Shown: piece by piece, positions 34,391 through 45,683 of the stretch
Position numbering within the stretch: the stretch's first letter is position 1
Layout: each line of letters opens with the position of its first letter
Assembly (NCBI GenBank): GCA_017548065.1
Contig: JAFYNQ010000004.1
Location: 40,553-104,552 of the forward strand
Direction of reading: 5' to 3'
Length of the DNA stretch: 64,000 nucleotides
Source: Oscillospiraceae bacterium
GTDB taxonomy: Bacteria; Bacillota; Clostridia; Oscillospirales; Oscillospiraceae
Made by a program: the position numbers and the translations under genes
Notes under the pieces: model-generated
Seen by the model: only the letters and a program-made list of their open reading frames with translations
Database searches by the model: none
What the model was told of the DNA's origin: nothing

Positions 34391-35818
34391 ATGAAAAACT
34401 TTATGGATAAGGACTTTTTGCTGGAGACAGAAACTGCAAAGCATCTGTTTCATGACTACGCTGAAAAAATGCCCCTGGCAGACTACCACTGCCACCTGAA
34501 TCCCAGGGAGATCTACGAGGATCGCCGCTTTGACGATCTTGTGCAGGTCTGGCTGGGCGGTCTAGAGAACGGTGTGCTGGCCGGCGACCACTACAAGTGG
34601 CGCATGATGCGCTCCCACGGCATTGAGGAAGACTACATCACCGGCAACAAGCCTGCCTACGAGCGTTTCCTGAAGCTGGCAGAGGCACTGGAAATGGCTA
34701 TCGGCAATCCCATGTACCACTGGTGCCACCTGGAGCTGCAGTTCTTCTTCGGTGTTACCGAGCCTTTGACCTCCGAAAGCGCTCCCCGTATCTGGGAGCA
34801 TTGCAACAAGCTGCTTCGCGAAGACCCCGAGCTGACCGCCCGTGGCATGATCCGCAAGGCAAACGTTGCCTTCATCGGCACCACCGACGATCCCATTGAC
34901 ACCCTGGAGTGGCATGAGAAGATTGAAAAAGATCCCACCATCACCTGCAAGGTGTGTCCCTCCTTCCGTCCCGACAAGGCTGTGAACCTGCACAAGCCCG
35001 GTTTTGCTGACTACATCCGCAAGCTGGGTGAGGTCGTGGGTAAGGAGCTGACCTGCACAAAGGACGTGTGCGAAGCACTTGCACAGCGTATCCGTTTCTT
35101 CTACGAGCACGGCTGCCGTGCCAGTGACCACGGTCTTGACTACGTTCCCTTCCGTATTGTAAGCGATGCAGAAGCCGATGCTGTTTTCTCCAAGGCAATG
35201 AACGGCGAGGCTGTCACTGCCGCAGAGGCTGAAGGCTATCAGACCAAAGTGCTGCTGTCCTGCGCAAAGCTGTACCGGGAGCTGGGCATCGTAATGCAGC
35301 TTCACTACTCCTGCCTGCGCAACACCAATGCCCGTATGTTCAAGCTGCTGGGCGCCGATGCCGGCTTTGACACCATCGCACAGAACAGCTGTGGCAACAA
35401 CATTGCCGCCTTCCTCTCCGCCATGGATGAAAGCGGCAATTGCCCCAAGGTCATTCTCTACTCCCTGAATCCCGTAGACAATGAGCTGCTGGGCTCTCTC
35501 ATCGGCAGCTTCCAGGGAACAGAAGTCCCCGGCAAGATCCAGCACGGCTCTGCCTGGTGGTTCAATGACAACAAGACCGGCATGGAGCAGCAGATGATCT
35601 CCCTTGCCAACCTGGGCATCCTGGGCAACTTTATCGGCATGCTTACCGACTCCCGTTCCTTCCTCTCCTACACCCGTCACGATTACTTCCGTCGCATACT
35701 GTGTAATCTCGTCGGCAACTGGGTAGAAAACGGTGAGTACCCCAATAACGATGCCGCCCTGAAGAAAATCGTGGAGGGCATCAGCTTCCTGAACGCAAAG
35801 CGTTATTTTGACATCTGA
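34391..35818 (+). CDS. uxaC: Glucuronate (uronate) isomerase
   Basis: 475 residues. The metal site appears in ADYHCHLNPREI near residue 30; other family parts are FIGTTDDPIDTLEWH, CPSFRPDKA and MQLHYSCLRNTNARMF. The enzyme converts glucuronate to fructuronate or galacturonate to tagaturonate. AGGAGGAAT overlaps the rodA stop and fixes ATG 34391 as the start. Other uronate genes are not in the window, but lacZ is adjacent and convergent, so this may be a small sugar-use spot. Confidence 0.95.
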   Translation: MKNFMDKDFLLETETAKHLFHDYAEKMPLADYHCHLNPREIYEDRRFDDLVQVWLGGLENGVLAGDHYKWRMMRSHGIEEDYITGNKPAYERFLKLAEALEMAIGNPMYHWCHLELQFFFGVTEPLTSESAPRIWEHCNKLLREDPELTARGMIRKANVAFIGTTDDPIDTLEWHEKIEKDPTITCKVCPSFRPDKAVNLHKPGFADYIRKLGEVVGKELTCTKDVCEALAQRIRFFYEHGCRASDHGLDYVPFRIVSDAEADAVFSKAMNGEAVTAAEAEGYQTKVLLSCAKLYRELGIVMQLHYSCLRNTNARMFKLLGADAGFDTIAQNSCGNNIAAFLSAMDESGNCPKVILYSLNPVDNELLGSLIGSFQGTEVPGKIQHGSAWWFNDNKTGMEQQMISLANLGILGNFIGMLTDSRSFLSYTRHDYFRRILCNLVGNWVENGEYPNNDAALKKIVEGISFLNAKRYFDI

Positions 35819-35820
35819 CA

Positions 35821-35858
35821 AAACCCCCCGAAAGGCTAAGCCTTTCGGGGGGTTCTTT
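35821..35858. terminator. Bidirectional terminator between uxaC and lacZ
   Basis: AACCCCCCGAAAGGCT / AGCCTTTCGGGGGGTT stem. Confidence 0.9.
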
Positions 35859-35863
35859 TGCTG

Positions 35864-38881
<3,018 letters not shown>

Positions 38882-38884
38882 TCA

Positions 38885-38913
38885 TTATAGCAAACCAGGG
38901 TTTATATTGCAAC
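38885..38913 (-). promoter_or_regulatory. Promoter of lacZ
   Basis: Minus strand TTGCAA (38913 to 38908), 17-base spacer, TATAAT (38890 to 38885); positions good to within a base. Confidence 0.65.
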
Positions 38914-38925
38914 TTACTTTTTCCG

Positions 38926-38970
38926 TATCCCCCTATAGGGCTTGCAACTTTTGACAAAATCGGTTATGAT
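38926..38970 (+). promoter_or_regulatory. Promoter and candidate operator of the CsoR-type gene
   Basis: TTGCAA (about 38942-38947), 17-base spacer, TATGAT (38965-38970). Directly upstream of the -35 is a C-tract with a dyad, TATCCCCCTATAGGG, containing the perfect palindrome CCCTATAGGG. C/G-tract dyads of this sort are the known operator style of CsoR/RcnR regulators, so autoregulation is likely. Confidence 0.55.
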
Positions 38971-39006
38971 ATAGAAAACAAAGGAATTACAGAAGGAGAG
39001 CAAACC

Positions 39007-39345
39007 ATGGCTTCTCACAATCACGAACACGATCACAACCACACATTTATGCATGCCCACGGCATCGCCCATTCCCACGGTCATGTGCATGAAAACCAAA
39101 AGGCAGTGGTCAACCGCCTGGCACGTGCCATGGGACATCTGGAAAAAGTGAAAAGAATGGTGGAGGAAGGCTACGACTGCTCCGAGGTGTTGATACAGCT
39201 GGCAGCAGTACGGTCCGCCCTGGACAACACCGGCAAGGTGATCCTGAAGGATCATATGCGCCACTGCATGGTGGATGCCGTTGCCGCCGGTGACGAGGAT
39301 GCCATTGACGAGCTTTGCGATGCCATTGACAAGTTCATGAAATAA
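39007..39345 (+). CDS. CsoR/RcnR-family metal-sensing repressor with His-rich N-terminus
   Basis: 112 residues. The C-terminal 80 match the DUF156 four-helix repressors: NRLARAMGHLEKVKRMVEEG, YDCSEVLIQLAAVRSAL and KDHMRHCM. The metal fingerprint reads Cys in YDC, His in DHM and Cys in RHC (x-C-H-C), as in copper-type CsoR and in the nickel sensor InrS. The first 28 residues hold about eleven His residues, which could bind Ni, Co or Zn. No metal transporter is adjacent, so the target is unknown apart from likely autorepression. AGAAGGAGAG precedes ATG. Confidence 0.88.
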   Translation: MASHNHEHDHNHTFMHAHGIAHSHGHVHENQKAVVNRLARAMGHLEKVKRMVEEGYDCSEVLIQLAAVRSALDNTGKVILKDHMRHCMVDAVAAGDEDAIDELCDAIDKFMK

Positions 39346-39348
39346 AGA

Positions 39349-39387
39349 ACGTGCTGCTTCCCCCGTTGGAAGCAGCACGCTTTTCTT
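39349..39387. terminator. Bidirectional terminator
   Basis: CGTGCTGCTTCC / GGAAGCAGCACG stem followed by CTTTTCTT, between the CsoR-type gene and the third ceramidase-like gene. Confidence 0.85.
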
Positions 39388-39389
39388 AT

Positions 39390-40811
39390 TTATTCGCCCT
39401 TCATTGTTTTCAGCATGTTCAGATACTCTGTAACCAGCTCTTCGCCAGTACCGGGGGCAACCACGGCAACATAAGATTCGTAGCAGCCGTAGTCAAATGC
39501 CTCCTGGGAGGGGATATAGCTATTGGAGCCCTGGGAGCAGGATGCCACAAAGGTAATGTCATAGGGTGTTTCCGTGCGCAGTGCATGACCGTGATTTGTG
39601 AACATCTCATAAGAAGCAAACACGAAGGAAATATTGTCACCAACCGTCAGTGCCGTCATTTCCACCTCGTGGATATCTGCGCTTCCGGCTCTCTTAATAA
39701 TGGCATTTGCCTCCAGGAACTGGTACAGACCATACCGGCTGGCCAGTGCGTTGGCAGCATCTCTGCCCTGGGCATCGTAGACCGCTCTGACCTCATTGGC
39801 CTGGGCCAGCATGTCCAATCTTTCCTTGTTGGCACGAGCCTGGTAGTTCTGATTCTGCAGCTGGATGGCATTGCCGGTGGCAGGCTTCAGATTGGGCAGC
39901 GCCGCCAGGCAAACCTGGCCCAGCTTCTCGCCAAACTGGCGATAGTCCATATTGTGCGCTTCCTCACGAATGCTGGAGTCAGGTGCCTGGTTACCTGCGT
40001 CACCGGTGAAGTAACCTACGAGGTAATCGCCCTGGGACTCAATGTAATCACGGGTAGGTCCGGGGAAGTCTGCAGAGATCTGATCATCTGTGGCACCGCC
40101 GTGGAAGGTGGGGTGGGAGTTCCAGCTGATAAGCAGCACGTCCTTCTTGCCCTCTTCGGGACGGGTAAAGCGGATGATCTGCATTTCCTCGTCTGCCTCT
40201 GTGGGGTGGCCTACGATCTTGGTAATATCCGTAATACCGGAGGAAGCGGTGATCTTGCCGTCATCGTGGACGTAGTGGCGCACAAACACCTGTTTTTCCG
40301 TAAAGGTGCTGCCATAGGAGATCTCTGCATAGGACAGATCCGCAAGAGCATCCACGGCTGCCTTTTCTGCACCAGCAAAAAATACCTTTTTATACTCTGT
40401 TGCGCCAGGATAGGTACCGGTCATAGCCGGAGAGGAGTGGGTATGTGTGGCAGAGAAAATTATATTTCCCTCCGGAACACCGGTCTTCTGTGCCACCTGG
40501 GGGCGCAGCTCATCAATAAACGGTGAGATGACGCCCAGAACATCCAACGTATACATCAGCACCGTATTGCCCTGCTCATCACGAAGAGCAATGCAGGTGG
40601 CCTTGATATAATCCAAAAAGCCGTTTGCCTTACGTCCGGCAGTATCTGTGCCGTTCAAATGAACATTCTGCGGATTCTCCGGCATGACAATTTCTCGTCC
40701 AAAACCTACCTGCAATCCCTTGGGTGTCTCCTGCGCCGTTTCACCGCCACCGCAGGCACACAGTCCCAGCGCCAGTGCAAAACACAGAACCAGAGAAATT
40801 ATTTTTTTCAT
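39390..40811 (-). CDS. Lipoprotein of the neutral/alkaline ceramidase-like family (copy 3)
   Basis: 473 residues, with a lipobox LCAC near residue 19. It shares all main motifs with the copies at 9403 and 10807: SATHTHSSPA, SWNSHPTFHGG, GDAGNQAPDSS, FASYEMFTNHG and the C-terminal SNSYIPSQEAFDYGCYES. Some positions differ (GDAGNQAPD rather than GNQVPNS; FASYEMF rather than FAPYEMF), so substrate range may differ. It ends a run deoC-deoD-recG-capA on the same strand; AAAAGGGG lies before ATG. As in the others, the C-terminal domain of true ceramidases is missing. Confidence 0.82.
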   Translation of the reverse strand: MKKIISLVLCFALALGLCACGGGETAQETPKGLQVGFGREIVMPENPQNVHLNGTDTAGRKANGFLDYIKATCIALRDEQGNTVLMYTLDVLGVISPFIDELRPQVAQKTGVPEGNIIFSATHTHSSPAMTGTYPGATEYKKVFFAGAEKAAVDALADLSYAEISYGSTFTEKQVFVRHYVHDDGKITASSGITDITKIVGHPTEADEEMQIIRFTRPEEGKKDVLLISWNSHPTFHGGATDDQISADFPGPTRDYIESQGDYLVGYFTGDAGNQAPDSSIREEAHNMDYRQFGEKLGQVCLAALPNLKPATGNAIQLQNQNYQARANKERLDMLAQANEVRAVYDAQGRDAANALASRYGLYQFLEANAIIKRAGSADIHEVEMTALTVGDNISFVFASYEMFTNHGHALRTETPYDITFVASCSQGSNSYIPSQEAFDYGCYESYVAVVAPGTGEELVTEYLNMLKTMKGE

Positions 40812-40823
40812 AATTTACCCCTT

Positions 40824-42044
40824 TTAATCAATGTCAAACCGATTCGTGAGTTCATATTCTCTTCGGATCACATCACCCTGCAGTTCGGTTTCGTTTACAG
40901 TCTTATAAATTCTTGCCACTTCCTGCTCCAGGCGCTGCTTCTCCTTGCCCTCCAGGGTCTTGTACAGCTCGTCCACCGGCCAGGCGCAAACCTGTCCGCT
41001 GCCCTTGGAGCGCTGCATGCGCATAATGGAGAAGGTGGTCTTTACGATCTTCTTGTCCTCCACATACAGATGCATGGCAATGCCGTAATCCGGCAGATAC
41101 TCGTGCAAAATCAGGCTGGATTCGGGATCCATATTGAAATTGCCCAGGCTGTAGGCGCAGGGAACACCGTGGTTCAGCACTGCCTTCTGCAGCATGTGGG
41201 AGTGGGATGCCAGAATAGCATCTGCACCGGCCTGCAGACCCTTTTCCATCACGTACTCGGAAATTGCGCCGGGATGGGGGTTGAACTGACCGCCCACGTG
41301 GGGGTAGAACAGCACCAGGTCGGCATTTTCCTTTGCCTTGCGGATATCTGCCTGGAATTTGGCAACGTAAGGCGCCATGGTCTTTTTGTCCAGTCGGTCA
41401 TCGGCACGGGGTGTATTGGCAGGCATACCGAAGAATTTCTTAATATCGCCACGCTTTTCACCACGCATTTTGGGGAACAGCTTATCCACCCAATCCTTCT
41501 GCGCCACACCCACCTGGTACACCGTTTCCTTCTGGGGACGAAGCAGATTCACCGTTCCCTCGTATTCCCCTTCTGCCAGGCACTTTCTGCCGCTGCTGGG
41601 GTAATTGGTGCCGTAGGTGTAGGCGATCACTGCCACCTTCACGCCGTCCTTTTCTATGTAGAAGGCTTCCGGGTGGTCGCCGCCCTTGTGGAAGGAACCA
41701 TGGTGACCGATGCCTTTTTCCTCCAGCACACGCAGGGTGCGCTCCGCACCTTCAAAGCCACGGTCAAAGGTGTGGTTATTGGCGGTGGAGATCATATGGA
41801 AGCCGGCCTTCTTCACAGCGTCTGCGTAAGCATCCGGCGCATTGAAAGCATAGTAGTGCTGGGTATACAGCGCCTCCTCGCCTGCCAGGGGTGTTTCCAG
41901 GTTGCCCACAAGGATATCTGCCTCACCCAAAAGCGCCCGGGCATAGTCAAACACCTCGTCAAAATTATAGCTGCCATCTGCCTGCCGTGCGCTTTTCAGC
42001 ACCTGAGGCTCAATCATAATGTCGCCAACAAATGTGATCTTCAT
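40824..42044 (-). CDS. CapA-family (PGA_cap) metallophosphatase-like protein
   Basis: 406 residues of the CapA/PgsA-type calcineurin-like fold: VGDIMIEPQV at the start, VGNLETPLAG, STANNHTFDRGFEG and FYPHVGGQFNPHP. These match the metal-binding motifs (D..., NxET, NNH, HxG). Family members take part in polyglutamate capsule anchoring, but many clostridial ones are of unknown role. There is no signal peptide from the start chosen here, ATG 42044, which has AGGAGTG upstream. It lies 14 bases after recG and 12 before a ceramidase-like lipoprotein. Confidence 0.85.
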   Translation of the reverse strand: MKITFVGDIMIEPQVLKSARQADGSYNFDEVFDYARALLGEADILVGNLETPLAGEEALYTQHYYAFNAPDAYADAVKKAGFHMISTANNHTFDRGFEGAERTLRVLEEKGIGHHGSFHKGGDHPEAFYIEKDGVKVAVIAYTYGTNYPSSGRKCLAEGEYEGTVNLLRPQKETVYQVGVAQKDWVDKLFPKMRGEKRGDIKKFFGMPANTPRADDRLDKKTMAPYVAKFQADIRKAKENADLVLFYPHVGGQFNPHPGAISEYVMEKGLQAGADAILASHSHMLQKAVLNHGVPCAYSLGNFNMDPESSLILHEYLPDYGIAMHLYVEDKKIVKTTFSIMRMQRSKGSGQVCAWPVDELYKTLEGKEKQRLEQEVARIYKTVNETELQGDVIRREYELTNRFDID

Positions 42045-42058
42045 AAAAACACTCCTGT

Positions 42059-44107
42059 CTAGTTCATTGTTCCCTGGGATCTTTGGAACAGCGTGCCGAT
42101 GCGGCTGCGCAGCGCCATAGCTTCCGGGGTTTGTGCAGTACCCTCCGCCTCGATCCATCGGGCAGATGCCTGCTGCGCTTCTTTCAGTGTCTGCAGATCG
42201 CAGCTTAAGGATGCCACACGGAACACCGGCAGACCCGACTGTCTTGCCCCGAAGAAATCACCGGGGCCACGAAGCTTCAGGTCTTCCTCTGCGATCTTAA
42301 AGCCATCGGTGGTGCTGCAAAGAGCTTTCAGTCTTCCGTTGGTGTCTGCATTTTTGCTGTGGGACACCAAAATGCAGTAGCTCTTTGCGCTGCCTCTGCC
42401 CACACGGCCACGAAGCTGGTGCAGCTGAGACAAGCCGAAACGGTCTGCATCCTCAATGACCATCAATGTGGCATTGGGTACATCCACGCCCACCTCAATC
42501 ACCGTGGTGGCTACCAGCACATCTGCCTCCTGCCGGGCAAAACTGCCCATGACGGCTTCTTTTTCTGCGCCCTTCATCTGTCCGTGCAGCAGCGCCACAC
42601 GCAGATCCGGGAACACCGTCTTTTGTAACGTCTCTGCCCACACAGTGGCAGCGGTAATATCCAGGTCGCCGTTTTCCTCCACCGCAGGACACACCACATA
42701 GCACTGGTGACCCTCCGCCACCTGCTTACGGATGAAGGCATTGATCCTGGCTCGGTAGCTCTCGCCCACCAGGAAGGTGTCTGTCTGCTGCCGTCCGGGA
42801 GGCAGCTCGTCCAAAATGGACACCTCCAGGTCGCCGTACATCAAAAGCGCCAGAGTTCGGGGAATGGGCGTGGCAGACATCACCAGCAAATGGGGATCTG
42901 CGCCCTTCCCGGAAAGTGCGGAGCGCTGCCCTACACCAAAACGGTGCTGCTCGTCAGCGATCACCAGCCCCAGATCGCAGAACACTGTACTCTCCGACAC
43001 CAGAGCATGGGTGCCTACCACAAGGTCCGTCTCGCCTGCTTCAATCAGGCTTCGGACTTCTTTTTTATTTTTCGGTGTAAGCGAGCCGGTAAGCAGGCTT
43101 ACCCGTACACCCAAGGGTGTCAAAAGCTTGGAAAGGGATTTATAATGCTGCTCTGCAAGGATCTCCGTGGGCGCCATCAGCGCCGCCTGCTTGCCGTTTT
43201 TCACCGCAAGGTACGCTGCGGCGGCAGCTACCATAGTCTTACCACTGCCCACGTCGCCCTGCACCAGGCGGTTCATGGGTGTGCCACGCTTCAAATCGTT
43301 TACGATCTCCCCGATGGCACGCAGCTGTGCGCCGGTAAGGGAGAAAGGCAACGCCCCGTAAAAAGCCTGCAGCTCTGTGTCTTTATAAGGGGGCAGCTTT
43401 TTGCCTGCACGGGCAGCACGCATCAAAGACAAGCCGGCAGAGAACACGAAAAACTCCTCAAAAATCAGCCGTTTTTTTGCCAGCTCCGCCTCTGTCATGG
43501 AAGCAGGCTGGTGAATGGCCTGGTAAGCCCGTTCCGCCGGGAGAATGCCGTACTGTGCCCGCACAGACTCCGGCAGCACCTCACCGGGTGTGGGGCAGAT
43601 CGCCAGCGCCTGCTCCACTGCCTTCAGCACCGATGCATTGGAAAGTCCCGCTGTCAGCGGATAAATGGGCATCACCCTTCGGGTGAGTATCGGTGGGCTG
43701 TCAAGCTCCTCAAACACCGGGGAGGTCATGCTGTAGCCCACATAGTCCCCGGTCAGTGTGCCGTAGAAAATATACTCTTTTCCATAGACCAGGCGGTCTG
43801 TGGTGAATTTTTGATTAAAGAAGGTCAGGTTCAGCCGTGCCGTATGGTCAGCTACCCGTACCTTGGTAATATCCAGCCCTTTGCGAACCTTGTGGGTCTG
43901 GGGTGTTCCCATCACCATGGCACGGAAGCAGGCAGGCTTGTCCACCTCCAATTTATCAATGGTGATCAGCCTTGTGCGATCCTCATAGCCACGGGGAAAG
44001 TGACACAGCAGATCCTCAAGGGTGAAAATATTCAAGGTTGCAAACTGTTTTGCTTTGCTGGGACCCACACCCTTCAGCACGGTAATGGGATCTGTAAGCT
44101 TCGCCAC
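42059..44107 (-). CDS. recG: ATP-dependent DNA helicase RecG
   Basis: 682 residues. A wedge/OB domain at the N-terminus is followed by a superfamily 2 helicase: Walker A VQGDVGSGKTM, the DEQH box (IADEQHRFGV), MSATPIPRTLAL and the C-terminal QLHQLRGRVGRG. RecG remodels stalled replication forks and branched DNA. Two GTG codons compete for the start; GTG 44107 is chosen because GGGAGG lies 8 bases before it, whereas GTG 44116 touches that site. It follows deoD closely. Confidence 0.95.
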   Translation of the reverse strand: MAKLTDPITVLKGVGPSKAKQFATLNIFTLEDLLCHFPRGYEDRTRLITIDKLEVDKPACFRAMVMGTPQTHKVRKGLDITKVRVADHTARLNLTFFNQKFTTDRLVYGKEYIFYGTLTGDYVGYSMTSPVFEELDSPPILTRRVMPIYPLTAGLSNASVLKAVEQALAICPTPGEVLPESVRAQYGILPAERAYQAIHQPASMTEAELAKKRLIFEEFFVFSAGLSLMRAARAGKKLPPYKDTELQAFYGALPFSLTGAQLRAIGEIVNDLKRGTPMNRLVQGDVGSGKTMVAAAAAYLAVKNGKQAALMAPTEILAEQHYKSLSKLLTPLGVRVSLLTGSLTPKNKKEVRSLIEAGETDLVVGTHALVSESTVFCDLGLVIADEQHRFGVGQRSALSGKGADPHLLVMSATPIPRTLALLMYGDLEVSILDELPPGRQQTDTFLVGESYRARINAFIRKQVAEGHQCYVVCPAVEENGDLDITAATVWAETLQKTVFPDLRVALLHGQMKGAEKEAVMGSFARQEADVLVATTVIEVGVDVPNATLMVIEDADRFGLSQLHQLRGRVGRGSAKSYCILVSHSKNADTNGRLKALCSTTDGFKIAEEDLKLRGPGDFFGARQSGLPVFRVASLSCDLQTLKEAQQASARWIEAEGTAQTPEAMALRSRIGTLFQRSQGTMN

Positions 44108-44126
44108 CGGCGACACCTCCCTGCTA

Positions 44127-44873
44127 TTACTTCTGCTCCATTGCCACTGCAGTGTCCAGGGCGATCTTCATCATGGCAGTAAATGCCGTCTGCCGCTCCT
44201 GGGATGTAGTCTCCGTGCCCTTCAGCACATGGTCGGAAATGGTGCAGATACACAGCGCACGCTTGCCATAACGGGCAGCGTTCATGTACAGCGCCGCAGC
44301 TTCCATCTCCAGCGCCATAACACCCATCTTCTTCAGTCCGTACACGCTGTCCAGTCCCTCCGGCACACCAACGTGGTCTCCGTAGAAAACATCGGAGGAA
44401 TTCACATTGCCCACATGGTAAGTGGCGCCGTTTGCCTTTGCCGCCTCCACAGCGGTGGACAGCAGTTCAAAATCTGCAATGGGAGCAAACGTGCCGGGCA
44501 GATGGAACTGGGCGGCAAAATTGGAGTCTGTGCAGGCGCCCTGGGCAATGACGATGTCATATAGCTCAATATGCTCCTGAATAGAGCCGGCAGAGCCTAC
44601 ACGGATGATATTTTCCACACCGTAGCCGTTGTACAGCTCGTGGGAATAAATGCCGATGGCAGGCATGCCCATGCCGGAAGCCATGACGGAGACCTTCACG
44701 CCTTTATAAGTGCCGGTATAACCCTGGACACCACGGACATTATTTACCAGCACCGGGTTTTCCAGGAAATTTTCCGCAATAAATTTTGAACGCAGAGGAT
44801 CGCCGGGCATCAGCACAGTCTTGCCGAAATCACCGGGCTTTGCTTCAATATGAGGCGTAGGTGTAGTTAACAT
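44127..44873 (-). CDS. deoD: Purine-nucleoside phosphorylase, DeoD type
   Basis: 248 residues, hexameric PNP family. Marks are TPTPHIEAKPGDFGKTVLMP, GDPLRSKFIA, GMGMPAIGIYSHEL, VGSAGSI and the substrate-site EMEAAALY. It cleaves purine nucleosides and deoxynucleosides with phosphate. ATG 44873 is chosen because GGAGGA precedes it by 7 bases. DeoC lies just upstream, so deoxyribose released by DeoD can be used through deoxyribose-5-phosphate. Confidence 0.95.
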   Translation of the reverse strand: MLTTPTPHIEAKPGDFGKTVLMPGDPLRSKFIAENFLENPVLVNNVRGVQGYTGTYKGVKVSVMASGMGMPAIGIYSHELYNGYGVENIIRVGSAGSIQEHIELYDIVIAQGACTDSNFAAQFHLPGTFAPIADFELLSTAVEAAKANGATYHVGNVNSSDVFYGDHVGVPEGLDSVYGLKKMGVMALEMEAAALYMNAARYGKRALCICTISDHVLKGTETTSQERQTAFTAMMKIALDTAVAMEQK

Positions 44874-44891
44874 AACATTTTCCTCCTCCAC

Positions 44892-45560
44892 TTAATAGGT
44901 TCCGTCGTTTGCCAGTCCCTTGGCAATTTTTACAATACGGGAGGTTCCCAGGCGGTCTGCGCCCAGGGCGATAAATTTCTCCGCATCCTCCAAAGAAGAG
45001 ATGCCGCCGGCTGCCTTGATCTTCACCTTGGGGCCGATATGCTTGGCAAACAGCTCCACATCGGCGAAGGTAGCGCCGCCCTTGGAGAAGCCGGTGGAGG
45101 TCTTGATGTAGTCTGCCTCTGCTTCCGTCACTGCCTTGCAGGCTGCGATCTTCTCTTCCTCTGTCAGCAGGCAGGCTTCAATGATCACCTTCAAAATCCT
45201 GCCGCAGCAGTGACCCTTTACCTGGCGGATCTCCTCTGTCAGCTGCTCCCAGGCGCCTTCCTTTGCCATGCCGATATTGATCACCATGTCCACCTCGTCA
45301 GCACCGTGGGACACGGCATCATACGCCATAAAGCATTTGGCGGCGGTGGTGGCATAGCCGTTGGGGAAGCCGATCACCGTACAGATCTTCAGCTTGTCCC
45401 CCACATACTGCTTTGCACGGGTGACGAAAGCTGCCGGGATGCACACGGAAGCGGTATTATATTTCATGCCGTCATCACAGATTGCACGGATCTCCTCCCA
45501 GGTTGCGGCAGGATCCAGCAGGGTGTGGTCGCATTTTCTCAAAATTTCAGTCAACTCCAT
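44892..45560 (-). CDS. deoC: Deoxyribose-phosphate aldolase
   Basis: 222 residues, class I aldolase. The catalytic Lys regions are [11 protein letters not shown] and the Schiff-base Lys in [24 protein letters not shown] gives the third. It splits deoxyribose-5-phosphate to glyceraldehyde-3-phosphate and acetaldehyde. First gene of a minus-strand operon with deoD, recG, capA and a ceramidase-like gene. Confidence 0.96.
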   Translation of the reverse strand: MELTEILRKCDHTLLDPAATWEEIRAICDDGMKYNTASVCIPAAFVTRAKQYVGDKLKICTVIGFPNGYATTAAKCFMAYDAVSHGADEVDMVINIGMAKEGAWEQLTEEIRQVKGHCCGRILKVIIEACLLTEEEKIAACKAVTEAEADYIKTSTGFSKGGATFADVELFAKHIGPKVKIKAAGGISSLEDAEKFIALGADRLGTSRIVKIAKGLANDGTY

Positions 45561-45587
45561 AGGTTACACTCCTTCCATTGTATTATC

Positions 45588-45616
45588 ATTATATACGCAC
45601 CGAAAAAAATATGCAA
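45588..45616 (-). promoter_or_regulatory. Promoter of the deoC operon
   Basis: Minus strand TTGCAT (45616 to 45611), 17-base spacer, TATAAT (45593 to 45588). Confidence 0.6.
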
Positions 45617-45641
45617 GCATCTTTCTTTTTTTAAACAAAGG

Positions 45642-45650
45642 TGTTATAAT
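45642..45650 (+). promoter_or_regulatory. Extended -10 promoter of the MATE-DUF89 pair
   Basis: TGT-TATAAT at 45642-45650, with no convincing -35. Confidence 0.5.
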
Positions 45651-45683
45651 GATAAAATAGAGAAATTTGGGGGTATGCGACTT

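Noticed and set aside
45039-45683. Long N-terminal extension of the MATE gene frame
   Set aside because: It runs antisense through deoC and across both promoters. The protein family begins at about 45684, where a ribosome site is present.
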